Positions 1 to 7,642 of a stretch of 12,302 bases of DNA are shown in pieces. Made by a program: the position numbers and the translations under genes. The stretch covers positions 1 through 12,302 of the forward strand of contig DASZLD010000192.1 in the NCBI GenBank assembly GCA_035552655.1. Direction: 5' to 3'. A model generated the notes under the pieces. That model was not told the DNA's origin. It was given only the letters and a program-made list of their open reading frames with translations, and did not search any database. Every line of letters starts with the position of its first letter. The stretch's first letter is position 1. This stretch comes from DASXMT01 sp035552655 (lineage in GTDB: Bacteria > Actinomycetota > Acidimicrobiia > Acidimicrobiales > RAAP-2).

Positions 1-49
1 CTGTCCTAACCCTGTGTTTTGAACCTGTCGGTCGGTGACCGCTACCTCA

Positions 50-1996
<1,947 letters not shown>

Positions 1997-2155
1997 AGGC
2001 GCGCCCTTTCCAACATTGATTTGATCACTGGGACCGAAATGATCGAGCTTGGGTTCGGGGCGCTTGACGCTCCCGGCGCTGGTGCTCAATCCCCCCGGTA
2101 CCGATACTCCAGTGTACCAAGGGGTAACCCCCCTACCGGCCGATGGTCGCCGGAT

Positions 2156-2467
2156 TTACGGACGAATCTTGACTTCGAGGTGAGCCGGCCGAGGCAGCGT
2201 CGTGGTCTCGGCCACCCGGTCGAGCAGATCGTCACCCAGGTGGCGCACTTGGGTGGCCCAGGCCGGGTGATCGACGGTCACCACCAACACGTCCTTGTCG
2301 AGCCGCTGAGGCCGTACGTGGCCGGCGATCGCCGGCCCCACGATCTCCTCCCACCGGGCAAACAACCTGGCCAGGGCCCGTGACTCGGCCATTCCCAGCT
2401 GGCTGGACAGGGCGTCGAGGGAAGCGTCCAGCGATTGGGGTCCGCTGTCGCGTCGGGTCCGGCTCAT
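2156..2467 (-). CDS. dciA: DUF721 / DciA-type replicative helicase operator
   Basis: Small 103-residue DUF721 protein. In mycobacteria and many other bacteria DciA interacts with the DnaB helicase at replication initiation; that function is assigned by family. Seen: the hallmark pattern around residues 39-75, W-EEIVGP-IAGHVRP, then LVVTVDHPAWATQVRHL, followed by a short tail. The ATG at 2467 overlaps the recF stop (ATGA), with a GGGAG Shine-Dalgarno 6 nt upstream inside recF, so translation is probably coupled to recF. The position between recF and gyrB is the usual actinobacterial one. The length is short compared with many actinobacterial DUF721 proteins (about 160-190 residues), which carry a longer variable N-terminus; here the N-terminal extension is only about 30 residues. 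Confidence 0.9.
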   Translation of the reverse strand: MSRTRRDSGPQSLDASLDALSSQLGMAESRALARLFARWEEIVGPAIAGHVRPQRLDKDVLVVTVDHPAWATQVRHLGDDLLDRVAETTTLPRPAHLEVKIRP

Positions 2468-3564
2468 GGTGCGCTCCCGATCTCGGCTGGTGCCACCGAG
2501 CCATTGTCGCCCACCACGAACGTCTTGGCCGCATCCACCTCGGGAGGAGGCGGGAGGGCGGTGGTCAACAGAGCCTGTCCGGGCGGAAGGCCGGCCAACA
2601 AGGCCCGGGACCGAAACGGGTCGAGCTCGGAGAACACATCGTCGAGCAGGAGGACCGGGGGCGAGCCCAGGCGGTCGGTGGCCAGCTGGTGAGCGGCCAA
2701 CCGGAGGGCGAGGGCCACGGAGCGCTGCTCGCCCTGGGAGGAATGGGTCCTGGTGGGCAGGCCGGCCAACAACAGCTCCAGATCATCGCGGTGGGGCCCG
2801 ACCAGGGTTACACCCCGGCGCAAGTCGTCGTCCCGCGAGGCGGCCAGCGCCTCCTCCAGGCTGCCGTCCCACGACCGCCGATAGGCCAGCGCCACCGGAC
2901 CGTCTTCTCCGGCCAGCCGGGCGTAGTGCTCGGTGGCCAGCGGTTGCAGGCGCTGGGTGAGCGCTTCCCGGGCGTCGGCCAGGGCCCCACCGGCCTCGGC
3001 CAGTCGGGAATCCCAGACGTCGAGAGTGGCCGCCACTTCCGGGCTCAGGCGCCGGTTGGACTGGCGCAAGAGGGCGGCCCGCTGTCGGAGGATCCGGTCG
3101 ACATCATCGCTGATCGACGCCGATCGCTGATCGACGACGTCCAGCACACCGTCGAGGAACCGGCGCCGGTCAGAGGGTGGTCCCCGGACGACGGCGATGT
3201 CCTCAGGCGAGAAGACCGTGGCCCGAAGGGCCTCGTGGAGGTCGGACCGGCGGCGCACGGCCTGGCGGTTGACCATGGTGCGGGACCGGCCGACGGTCGA
3301 AAGCTCTGCCTCCACCGACAGGGAACGCTCCCCCACCACGGTCTCGGCTCGGAGAATGGCTTGGTCGGCCCCGGCCCGGACCATCGCTTCCTTCGGAGAC
3401 CCTCGAAACGACTGGAGGGTGGCCAGATAGGCAACCGCTTCGAGCAGGCTCGTCTTGCCCACACCGTTCCGCCCGGTGATGACCGTCGTTCCTTCCGGGT
3501 CAGGGTCGAGGGCCGCCTCGGTGAAACAGCGGAAATTCTCGATGCGGAGCGAGACGAGATGCAC
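2464..3564 (-). CDS. recF: DNA replication and repair protein RecF
   Basis: SMC-like ABC ATPase that binds gapped DNA and helps RecO/RecR load RecA during gap repair and fork restart. The 366-residue product begins with the family N-terminus (HLVSLRIENFR). It has Walker A GRNGVGKTS (31-39), the D-loop-side GPHRDD (256-261), the ABC signature SSQGEQRS (275-282), and Walker B with the catalytic acidic pair in VLLLDDVFSELD (304-315). The start is GTG at 3564; it matches the conserved N-terminus, but I see no good Shine-Dalgarno. Thirty bases separate it from the dnaN stop, and those bases hold a 7-bp hairpin, so expression may depend on reading through from dnaN. The 3' end overlaps dciA. Full length, no missing motif. 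Confidence 0.97.
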   Translation of the reverse strand: MHLVSLRIENFRCFTEAALDPDPEGTTVITGRNGVGKTSLLEAVAYLATLQSFRGSPKEAMVRAGADQAILRAETVVGERSLSVEAELSTVGRSRTMVNRQAVRRRSDLHEALRATVFSPEDIAVVRGPPSDRRRFLDGVLDVVDQRSASISDDVDRILRQRAALLRQSNRRLSPEVAATLDVWDSRLAEAGGALADAREALTQRLQPLATEHYARLAGEDGPVALAYRRSWDGSLEEALAASRDDDLRRGVTLVGPHRDDLELLLAGLPTRTHSSQGEQRSVALALRLAAHQLATDRLGSPPVLLLDDVFSELDPFRSRALLAGLPPGQALLTTALPPPPEVDAAKTFVVGDNGSVAPAEIGSAP

Positions 3565-3572
3565 TGGTTGTG

Positions 3573-3595
3573 GTCGGGCCGGGAAACCGCCCGAC
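3573..3595 (-). other. Small hairpin at dnaN stop / recF leader
   Basis: Perfect 7-bp inverted repeat GTCGGGC / GCCCGAC (3573-3579 with 3589-3595) around a 9-nt loop. It fills the 30-base dnaN-recF gap and touches the dnaN stop codon. There is no T-tract, so it is not a classical terminator. It could dampen recF translation or mRNA passage; that is inference only. Confidence 0.35.
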
Positions 3596-4743
3596 TACGA
3601 CACCCGGACGGGCATCAACAGGTAGCGGAAATCAGTCTGCTCGGCGGCGCGCACCGTAGCCGGTTTGGTCGCATCCACCGTTTCGAGCAGTACCTCGTCG
3701 CCGGCCACGGCTTCCACGCCGTCGATGAGATAGCTGGGATTGAAGGCGATGGTCAGATCGGTCCCGTCGAAGTCGGCATCCACGGTCTCACTGGCGTCGC
3801 CCACCTCTTGGGACACGACGGTGAGGTCCACCCCCCCTTGACGCATGGACAGCCGGACGGGCGTGGTGTTGTCCCGAACCAACAACCGGACCCGGCGCAG
3901 GGCATCAAGAAGTGAGTCCTTGCCCACGTGCAGCCGATTGGGGTACTCCGCCGGGATCAGCTGCCTATAGTCGGGGTAGCTGCCATCCAGGAGCCGCGTA
4001 CTGACCTGGACCGTCCCCACGGTGAAGGTGACGTCGTGTTCCCCGATGGACAGCCCCACCCGTGGGAGCTGACCATCATCACCGTCTCCCGCGGCCGGTC
4101 CCTCCTTGGCCAACGAGCCGAGAGCCGAGAGCCGCTGCAGTTCGGCCAAGGCGCGAGCGGGCACGAGGATCTGGGCTGCGTCCAGCTTGGCGTCGTTTCC
4201 GGCCAGGTCCCGTAGGGCCAGCCGATAGGAGTCCGTAGCCACCAGACGGATCCCGGTTCCCTCTGCGGCCACCAGCACACCGGTGAGGAGGGGGCGGGCG
4301 TCATCATTGGACGCAGCCCGGACGACTTGCCGGAGCGCATCCACCAGTCCGGCAGCCGGCAGCGAGGTCATGGGCTCGGGCGGTTCGGGCAACACGGGAA
4401 AGTCATCGACGGGGAACGTGCGCAGGCTGAACCGCGACCGGGCCGCAGCGATCTCAACCTTGTCGTCTGCCGACTCGATGGTGACAGCTCCGGGTTCCAG
4501 AGACCGAACAATGTCAGCCAACAACTTGGCCGGGGCCACGCACACACCGTCGGTGATGCCGATCGCTTCGGTCGACACGTGCACGGTGAGATCCAAGTCG
4601 GTGCCCACCACGGCCAGTCGATTTCCCAGGCTCTCCAGACGGATGCCACCGAGAGCCATGGTCGTCGTCGAGCGAGAGCTGACAGCTCGGCCCGCGGTGG
4701 TCAGCACCTCCACCAAGGAGTCGCGTTCGCAGCGAAACTTCAC
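3595..4743 (-). CDS. dnaN: DNA polymerase III beta subunit (sliding clamp)
   Basis: Ring-forming clamp that tethers the replicative polymerase to DNA and recruits repair factors through its hydrophobic cleft. The 382-residue protein has the length expected for three clamp domains (about 1-125, 126-255, 256-382). It opens with MKFRCERDSLVEVLTTAGRA and has the family features GGIRLE, FPVDDFPVLPEPPE, LLTGVLV, ATDSYRLA, GSYPDYRQLIP and the cleft-forming C-terminus YLLMPVRVS. The start is GTG at 4743 with the Shine-Dalgarno AGAAAGGA 7 nt upstream. It is transcribed away from the AT-rich edge of oriC. A possible promoter is CTGTCA (-35) and CATAAA (-10) on the minus strand in 4770-4798, overlapping the candidate unwinding element, but it is weak. 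Confidence 0.97.
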   Translation of the reverse strand: MKFRCERDSLVEVLTTAGRAVSSRSTTTMALGGIRLESLGNRLAVVGTDLDLTVHVSTEAIGITDGVCVAPAKLLADIVRSLEPGAVTIESADDKVEIAAARSRFSLRTFPVDDFPVLPEPPEPMTSLPAAGLVDALRQVVRAASNDDARPLLTGVLVAAEGTGIRLVATDSYRLALRDLAGNDAKLDAAQILVPARALAELQRLSALGSLAKEGPAAGDGDDGQLPRVGLSIGEHDVTFTVGTVQVSTRLLDGSYPDYRQLIPAEYPNRLHVGKDSLLDALRRVRLLVRDNTTPVRLSMRQGGVDLTVVSQEVGDASETVDADFDGTDLTIAFNPSYLIDGVEAVAGDEVLLETVDATKPATVRAAEQTDFRYLLMPVRVS

Positions 4744-4760
4744 CAGAGAGTCCTTTCTGG

Positions 4761-4790
4761 TTGTTCTTCTTTTATGTTCTTAAATTGACT
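4761..4790. other. AT-rich tract, candidate DNA unwinding element
   Basis: Only 7 of 30 bases are G or C in a window that is otherwise GC-rich. It contains CTTTTATGTT and CTTAAATT runs and lies at the edge of oriC beside dnaN, where strand opening would be expected. It may also contain the dnaN promoter -10 region. Confidence 0.6.
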
Positions 4791-4804
4791 AGTGACAGTA
4801 GTAA
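4790..4804 (+). other. Candidate DnaA-trio element
   Basis: The plus strand reads TAG-TGA-CAG-TAG-TAA and is followed directly by GGGC and then a DnaA box. DnaA-trios are repeated trinucleotides with a conserved middle A, separated by a GC-rich step from a DnaA box, on which DnaA assembles to melt the duplex. Four of the five triplets here have the middle A. The placement between the AT-rich tract and the boxes fits; the motif is short, so chance is possible. Confidence 0.4.
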
Positions 4805-4808
4805 GGGC

Positions 4809-4824
4809 TGTGGATTGTGGATGA
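4809..4824 (-). promoter_or_regulatory. Two overlapping DnaA boxes next to the AT-rich tract
   Basis: TGTGGATTG (4809-4817) and TGTGGATGA (4816-4824) read on the minus strand as CAATCCACA and TCATCCACA. The second differs from TTATCCACA at one base. They overlap by two bases, an unusually tight pairing, and abut the GGGC step beside the trio-like run. Confidence 0.65.
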
Positions 4825-4928
4825 AGTCGAATCGGAGCAGCGTAGGAGAGGTTTGGCCATCCCCGCGCTATCCCCCGTTTCCCGGCTGAGGCACGAATCT
4901 GGTGTGCCACTGGTGAAGTGTTAGGGAA

Positions 4929-4991
4929 AAGTTCACATAGGTCCACAGACTTGTCACAAGTGATCGGGGCCTTGTCCACAAGTGACCCACA
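4929..4991 (+). promoter_or_regulatory. Phased DnaA-box cluster
   Basis: Five sites end in CACA in the same orientation: AAGTTCACA (4929-4937), AGGTCCACA (4939-4947), CTTGTCACA (4950-4958), TTGTCCACA (4972-4980) and TGACCCACA (4983-4991). Their ends are 10, 11, 22 and 11 bp apart, so all lie on one face of the helix, as expected for a cooperative DnaA filament. The third and fourth belong to an imperfect direct repeat, TTGTC(C)ACAAGTGA. Only the fourth is a perfect box; the rest are degenerate low-affinity candidates. Confidence 0.65.
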
Positions 4992-5020
4992 GCCTCTGGA
5001 TAGACCTCGAGGCACCAGGT

Positions 5021-6448
5021 TCATCGGGCGGCGTTCTTGATGCGAAGGATGAGCTCGGTTACCTGGTTGTAGATCTGGTGGCGTTCCTTCATGAGATTGG
5101 AGATCTTCTCCACCGCGTGCATGACGGTGGTGTGGTCCCGGCCTCCGAACTCGCGGGCGATGGCCGGATAGCTGAAATCAGTGAGATCCCTGAACACGTA
5201 CATGCCGATCTGGCGGGCGGTGACCAGGGGACGCCGGCGGTTGGGCCCTTTGATCTCGTCGATGGTGAACCCGAAGGTCTCCGAGGTGGCATCGAGGATC
5301 ATCTGGGGGGTGATGCTGCGTGGTTGATCGGCCGACACGATGTCGGAGAGGACGTGCTCGGCCAGATCACGACTCAGAGGGTGCCGGTTGAGGCTGGCGT
5401 AGGCGGTCACCCGGATGAGTGCCCCTTCGAGCTCTCGGATGTTGTCTTTGACATGGGTGGCGATGAACTCCAGAACCTCATAGGGGACATCGACCCGTTC
5501 CCGTTCCGCCTTTGACTGCAAGATGGCCAGGCGGGTCTCGAGCTCAGGCGGCTGGACCTCGGTGATCAGACCGGACAGGAACCGGCTGCGGAGACGGTCT
5601 TCCAGGGTGGCGATGGACTTTGGGGGTCGATCAGAGGTCAAGACGATCTGTTTCGAGGCGCCGTAGAGGGAGTTGAATGTGTGGAAGAACTCCTCCTGGA
5701 GTGATTCCTTACCCTCCATGAACTGGACGTCGTCGATCAGCAGGACATCGCATTCGCGGTAGCGCCGTTTGAATGCCGTGGTGGCATTTGTCCTGATGGC
5801 GTCCACAAATTCGTTCATAAACGTCTCAGTGGAGACATAGCGGACGTGGCGCCCGTTGAAGTTCTCCACGACATAGTTGCCGATGGCGTGGAGCAGGTGG
5901 GTCTTGCCCAAGCCGGCATCGCCGTAAATGAAGAGGGGGTTGTAGGAACGAGCGGGAGCTTCGGCCACCGATTGGGCCGCGGCGTGGGCGAACCGGTTGG
6001 ACGATGCAATGACAAACGTCTCGAACGTGTACCGGGGATCGAGCAGCGGGGACTCGTACCGGTTGTTCCGGCTGCCCGACCGCCCCGAGTTGGGTGCGCT
6101 CTTGGACCGGTCGCCCTGTCCGAACGGGCTGGTTGACCCGTCCGAGCGGTCGGAATCGAAGTCGGACCCGTCCTCGTCGGTGGTGGGGTCGTGGGCGATC
6201 GGAGCGACGACTTCGAGCCGGACGGCCAGCGAGGTACCCACCGTCCCCACCACGGTGTCCTGGATGAGGCCGAGGAATCGGGACTCGACCCGATCCCGGA
6301 TCAGGGTGTTGGGGACGCCGAGCACGAGTTGTTGGCCATCGATGGACAGGGGGGTGATCCCGGACAGGTAGGCCTGCCAGATGGAGTCAGAGACCTGCTC
6401 GCGCAGGGCCTCGGAGCACAAAATCCACAGCCGTTCGGTGTCGTTCAC
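5021..6448 (-). CDS. dnaA: Chromosomal replication initiator protein DnaA
   Basis: AAA+ initiator that binds DnaA boxes, opens oriC and directs helicase loading; it often represses its own gene. In the 475-residue product (numbered from GTG 6448): N-terminal domain I (about 1-85, with LWILCSEAL and WQAYLSGI), a variable linker (about 88-134) that is acidic first (DEDGSDFDSD) and basic later, Walker A GDAGLGKTH (176-184), Walker B VLLIDDVQF (235-243), sensor 1 TSDR (271-274), Arg-finger region DRLRSRF (284-290), and the C-terminal box-recognition signature GGRDHTTVMHA (435-445). The frame extends to a GTG at 6496, but that start lies inside a DnaA-box palindrome. GTG 6448 has GGAGG 5 nt upstream and gives the normal N-terminus, so I chose it. 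Nearby DnaA boxes suggest autoregulation. Confidence 0.97.
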   Translation of the reverse strand: MNDTERLWILCSEALREQVSDSIWQAYLSGITPLSIDGQQLVLGVPNTLIRDRVESRFLGLIQDTVVGTVGTSLAVRLEVVAPIAHDPTTDEDGSDFDSDRSDGSTSPFGQGDRSKSAPNSGRSGSRNNRYESPLLDPRYTFETFVIASSNRFAHAAAQSVAEAPARSYNPLFIYGDAGLGKTHLLHAIGNYVVENFNGRHVRYVSTETFMNEFVDAIRTNATTAFKRRYRECDVLLIDDVQFMEGKESLQEEFFHTFNSLYGASKQIVLTSDRPPKSIATLEDRLRSRFLSGLITEVQPPELETRLAILQSKAERERVDVPYEVLEFIATHVKDNIRELEGALIRVTAYASLNRHPLSRDLAEHVLSDIVSADQPRSITPQMILDATSETFGFTIDEIKGPNRRRPLVTARQIGMYVFRDLTDFSYPAIAREFGGRDHTTVMHAVEKISNLMKERHQIYNQVTELILRIKNAAR

Positions 6449-6476
6449 GTGGGCCTCCACCCGTTGGCACCCGAGT

Positions 6477-6508
6477 GAGTCCACAACGAAATCCACAGCT
6501 GTGGATTA
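6477..6508. promoter_or_regulatory. DnaA-box group with 18-bp palindrome upstream of dnaA
   Basis: GAGTCCACA (6477-6485), AAATCCACA (6489-6497) and, inverted, TAATCCACA (minus strand, 6500-6508) are DnaA-box-like. The last two form the perfect palindrome AATCCACAGCTGTGGATT (6490-6507). A further AAATCCACA is at 6421-6429, inside the dnaA coding start. TAATCCACA is one base from TTATCCACA. The location 29-60 bases before the dnaA start codon suits autorepression by DnaA. Confidence 0.6.
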
Positions 6509-6624
6509 CTTTGTCCCGGCTCTGTCTGACCCGCCATCATGGTGAGAAATGCCTCGGGCTCTCTTCGTTTGGGGTTGGTGCAACTGACCGACTGATCCCG
6601 GGCTCCCCTGACTCGTTGGCGCGC

Positions 6625-6652
6625 TACACCGTGTTCGGAACGGTACACCGTG
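6625..6652. promoter_or_regulatory. Direct/inverted repeat operator-like element
   Basis: TACACCGTG occurs twice, at 6625-6633 and 6644-6652, starting 19 bp apart (close to two helical turns). Between and across them lie GTTCGGAAC (6633-6641) and ACGGT-AC-ACCGT (6640-6651), both near-palindromic. This is the look of a protein-binding site in a divergent promoter. The regulator is unknown. Confidence 0.4.
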
Positions 6653-6757
6653 CCCATCGGGGACGCTTAGCCGTATACGACTAGAGGAACACCCCTGATC
6701 GCGCCTACCATGGGGCCCGACTGCCTTCGTCGTCGCGACAAGGCCCCCTGCCGTTGT

Positions 6758-6771
6758 GGACGGTACCGTCC
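6758..6771. promoter_or_regulatory. 14-bp perfect palindrome upstream of rpmH
   Basis: GGACGGTACCGTCC is a perfect palindrome 30 bases before the rpmH start. It shares the ACGGT...ACCGT core with the element at 6640-6651, so one dimeric regulator might bind both. It could also fold as an RNA hairpin in the rpmH leader. Confidence 0.4.
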
Positions 6772-6801
6772 CCCGGTTCAGGGCGAGGAAGGATGTGAAT
6801 T

Positions 6802-6936
6802 GTGAAACGAACGTACCAACCGAACGTGCGCAAGCGCGCCAAGACCCATGGCTTCCGGAAACGGATGTCGACGCGGGCCGGTCGTGCCGTCATTCGGTCG
6901 CGCCGACTGAAGGGGCGTCATCGGCTCTCTGCGTGA
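6802..6936 (+). CDS. rpmH: 50S ribosomal protein L34
   Basis: Smallest protein of the large ribosomal subunit, 44 residues. The product begins MKRTYQPN, continues RKRAKTHGFRKRMSTRAGRAV and ends RRLKGRHRLSA, matching L34 along its whole length, with the usual very basic composition. The start is GTG at 6802, 9 nt after AGGAAGG. An ATG at 6793 runs straight into a stop and is not used. It is the first gene of the plus-strand operon. Its stop overlaps a GTG (6933) in the rnpA frame. The pairing with rnpA and position opposite dnaA are almost universal. Confidence 0.97.
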   Translation: MKRTYQPNVRKRAKTHGFRKRMSTRAGRAVIRSRRLKGRHRLSA

Positions 6937-6959
6937 CCTCCCCGGAGTCGAGGGTCCCG

Positions 6960-7340
6960 GTGCCCAGCACCAGGATCGATCGGATCCGTTCGAGGCAGAC
7001 GTTCTCGGCCCTTCGACGGTCAGGCAAACGTGGGAAGGCGGGTTCGCTCTCCATCACGTACCTGGAGGAACTCTCCTGGTCACGGCCGCAATTGGCTTTC
7101 GCGATCAGCCGAAAGGTGGGCAATGCGGTGGTCAGGAATCGTCTTCGACGCCAGTTGCGGGGCCTGTTCGTCGAGGCACAGGAACTGACGCCGGCCGGGG
7201 CGTATCTGGTGAGCACGGGTCCCGGGGCTGCCGGGCTCCCGTTTACTGAATTGAGGAAGGCGATGATCCAAGCCCTGCGGGCAGCGGTCGGCGATACAGG
7301 TGCCGGAGCGGTCACAGGAGTCACGGCGGCAGGGCGGTGA
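6960..7340 (+). CDS. rnpA: Ribonuclease P protein component
   Basis: Protein cofactor of RNase P, which trims the 5' leader from precursor tRNAs together with RNA subunit rnpB. The 126-residue product has the aromatic Phe at 15 in SRQTFSALRR, the strand LAFAISRKVGNAVVRNRLRRQLR (split here as positions 46-67) containing the RNxLRR RNA-binding helix, and basic character throughout. The frame is open far upstream. I chose GTG 6960 because GAGGG lies 5 nt upstream and because the distance to the conserved Phe then matches the family. GTG 6933, which overlaps the rpmH stop, is the alternative and adds nine residues. The stop overlaps the yidD start (GTGA). The C-terminal tail, rich in Ala, Gly and Thr, is unremarkable. 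Confidence 0.93.
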   Translation: MPSTRIDRIRSRQTFSALRRSGKRGKAGSLSITYLEELSWSRPQLAFAISRKVGNAVVRNRLRRQLRGLFVEAQELTPAGAYLVSTGPGAAGLPFTELRKAMIQALRAAVGDTGAGAVTGVTAAGR

Positions 7341-7642
7341 GTCGCGCTCAGCCGACGGGTGACGTGCGGAGCTCGGTCGCGCCCGGGGACGAGGCTCGAC
7401 CGTCGGGAATGGCCGCTCGGATGGCCCTCTGGATGATCGGGATCTACCAGCAGTACCGCGAGGGGCGCCCGACCGGGTGCCGCTACCTGCCGACGTGCTC
7501 GGCCTACGCCGATGAGGCCATTCGGGTCCATGGTGCCGGTCGGGGCACTCTCCTGGCTGTGCGTCGCCTGATGCGGTGCCATCCCTGGGGCGGTCATGGC
7601 GTCGACCCTGTCCCTGATCGGAGCCCAGTATGCAGTCACTGA
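7337..7642 (+). CDS. yidD: Membrane protein insertion efficiency factor YidD
   Basis: Small DUF37/YidD protein, thought to assist membrane protein insertion beside YidC at the inner face of the membrane. The 101-residue product carries the whole signature: IYQQYREGRPTGCRYLPTCS (about 36-55), AYADEAIRVHGAGRGTLLAVRRLMRCHPWGG (in segments 56-86) and DPVP (90-93), with the conserved Cys residues at 48, 54 and 81. The start GTG 7337 overlaps the rnpA stop; an ATG at 7409 would remove 24 poorly conserved residues and is also possible because neither has a strong Shine-Dalgarno. The stop lies 13 nt inside yidC, so the two are probably translationally coupled. Confidence 0.92.
   Translation: MSRAQPTGDVRSSVAPGDEARPSGMAARMALWMIGIYQQYREGRPTGCRYLPTCSAYADEAIRVHGAGRGTLLAVRRLMRCHPWGGHGVDPVPDRSPVCSH

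Larger units (their letters stand above)
4744..5020. other. oriC: Chromosomal replication origin (oriC), dnaN-dnaA intergenic region
   Basis: The 277-base gap between dnaN and dnaA is the usual actinobacterial oriC site. From the dnaN side it holds a very AT-rich tract (4761-4790, 7 of 30 bases G/C), a TAG/CAG/TAA trinucleotide run (4790-4804), GGGC, two overlapping DnaA boxes on the minus strand (4809-4824), a roughly 100-base stretch without clear boxes, then five same-orientation DnaA-box-like sites (4929-4991) next to the dnaA stop. One of these, TTGTCCACA at 4972-4980, matches the high-GC actinobacterial consensus exactly. The other boxes carry mismatches. Position and content together support an origin; function is not shown directly. 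Confidence 0.85.
6449..6801. other. Divergent dnaA / rpmH intergenic control region
   Basis: 353 bases with no convincing gene between two divergently transcribed starts. It must hold promoters for both blocks, but I cannot assign -35/-10 pairs with confidence. What can be seen: DnaA-box-like sites and an 18-bp palindrome at the dnaA end, a pair of TACACCGTG direct repeats around GTTCGGAAC in the middle, a 14-bp palindrome near rpmH, and the rpmH Shine-Dalgarno AGGAAGG (6786-6792). Confidence 0.7.

Noticed and set aside
1..49. Start of gyrA downstream of gyrB
   Set aside because: No start codon with a ribosome-binding site in a gyrA-like frame is visible in these 49 bases; gyrA may begin beyond the edge.
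2380..3915. 511-codon plus-strand open frame opposite recF and dnaN
   Set aside because: It spans two genes with complete RecF and DnaN motifs on the other strand; its product has no recognisable domain. Typical of high-GC shadow frames.
6444..6453. TTCACGTGGG at the dnaA start as a fourth parS site
   Set aside because: Only the CACGTG core and one half-arm match; the other arm is GGG instead of AAAC. The GTG here is the dnaA start codon.
6496..6496. Upstream GTG as the dnaA start
   Set aside because: It has no Shine-Dalgarno and sits in the DnaA-box palindrome; GTG 6448 has GGAGG at 5 nt and gives the standard N-terminus.
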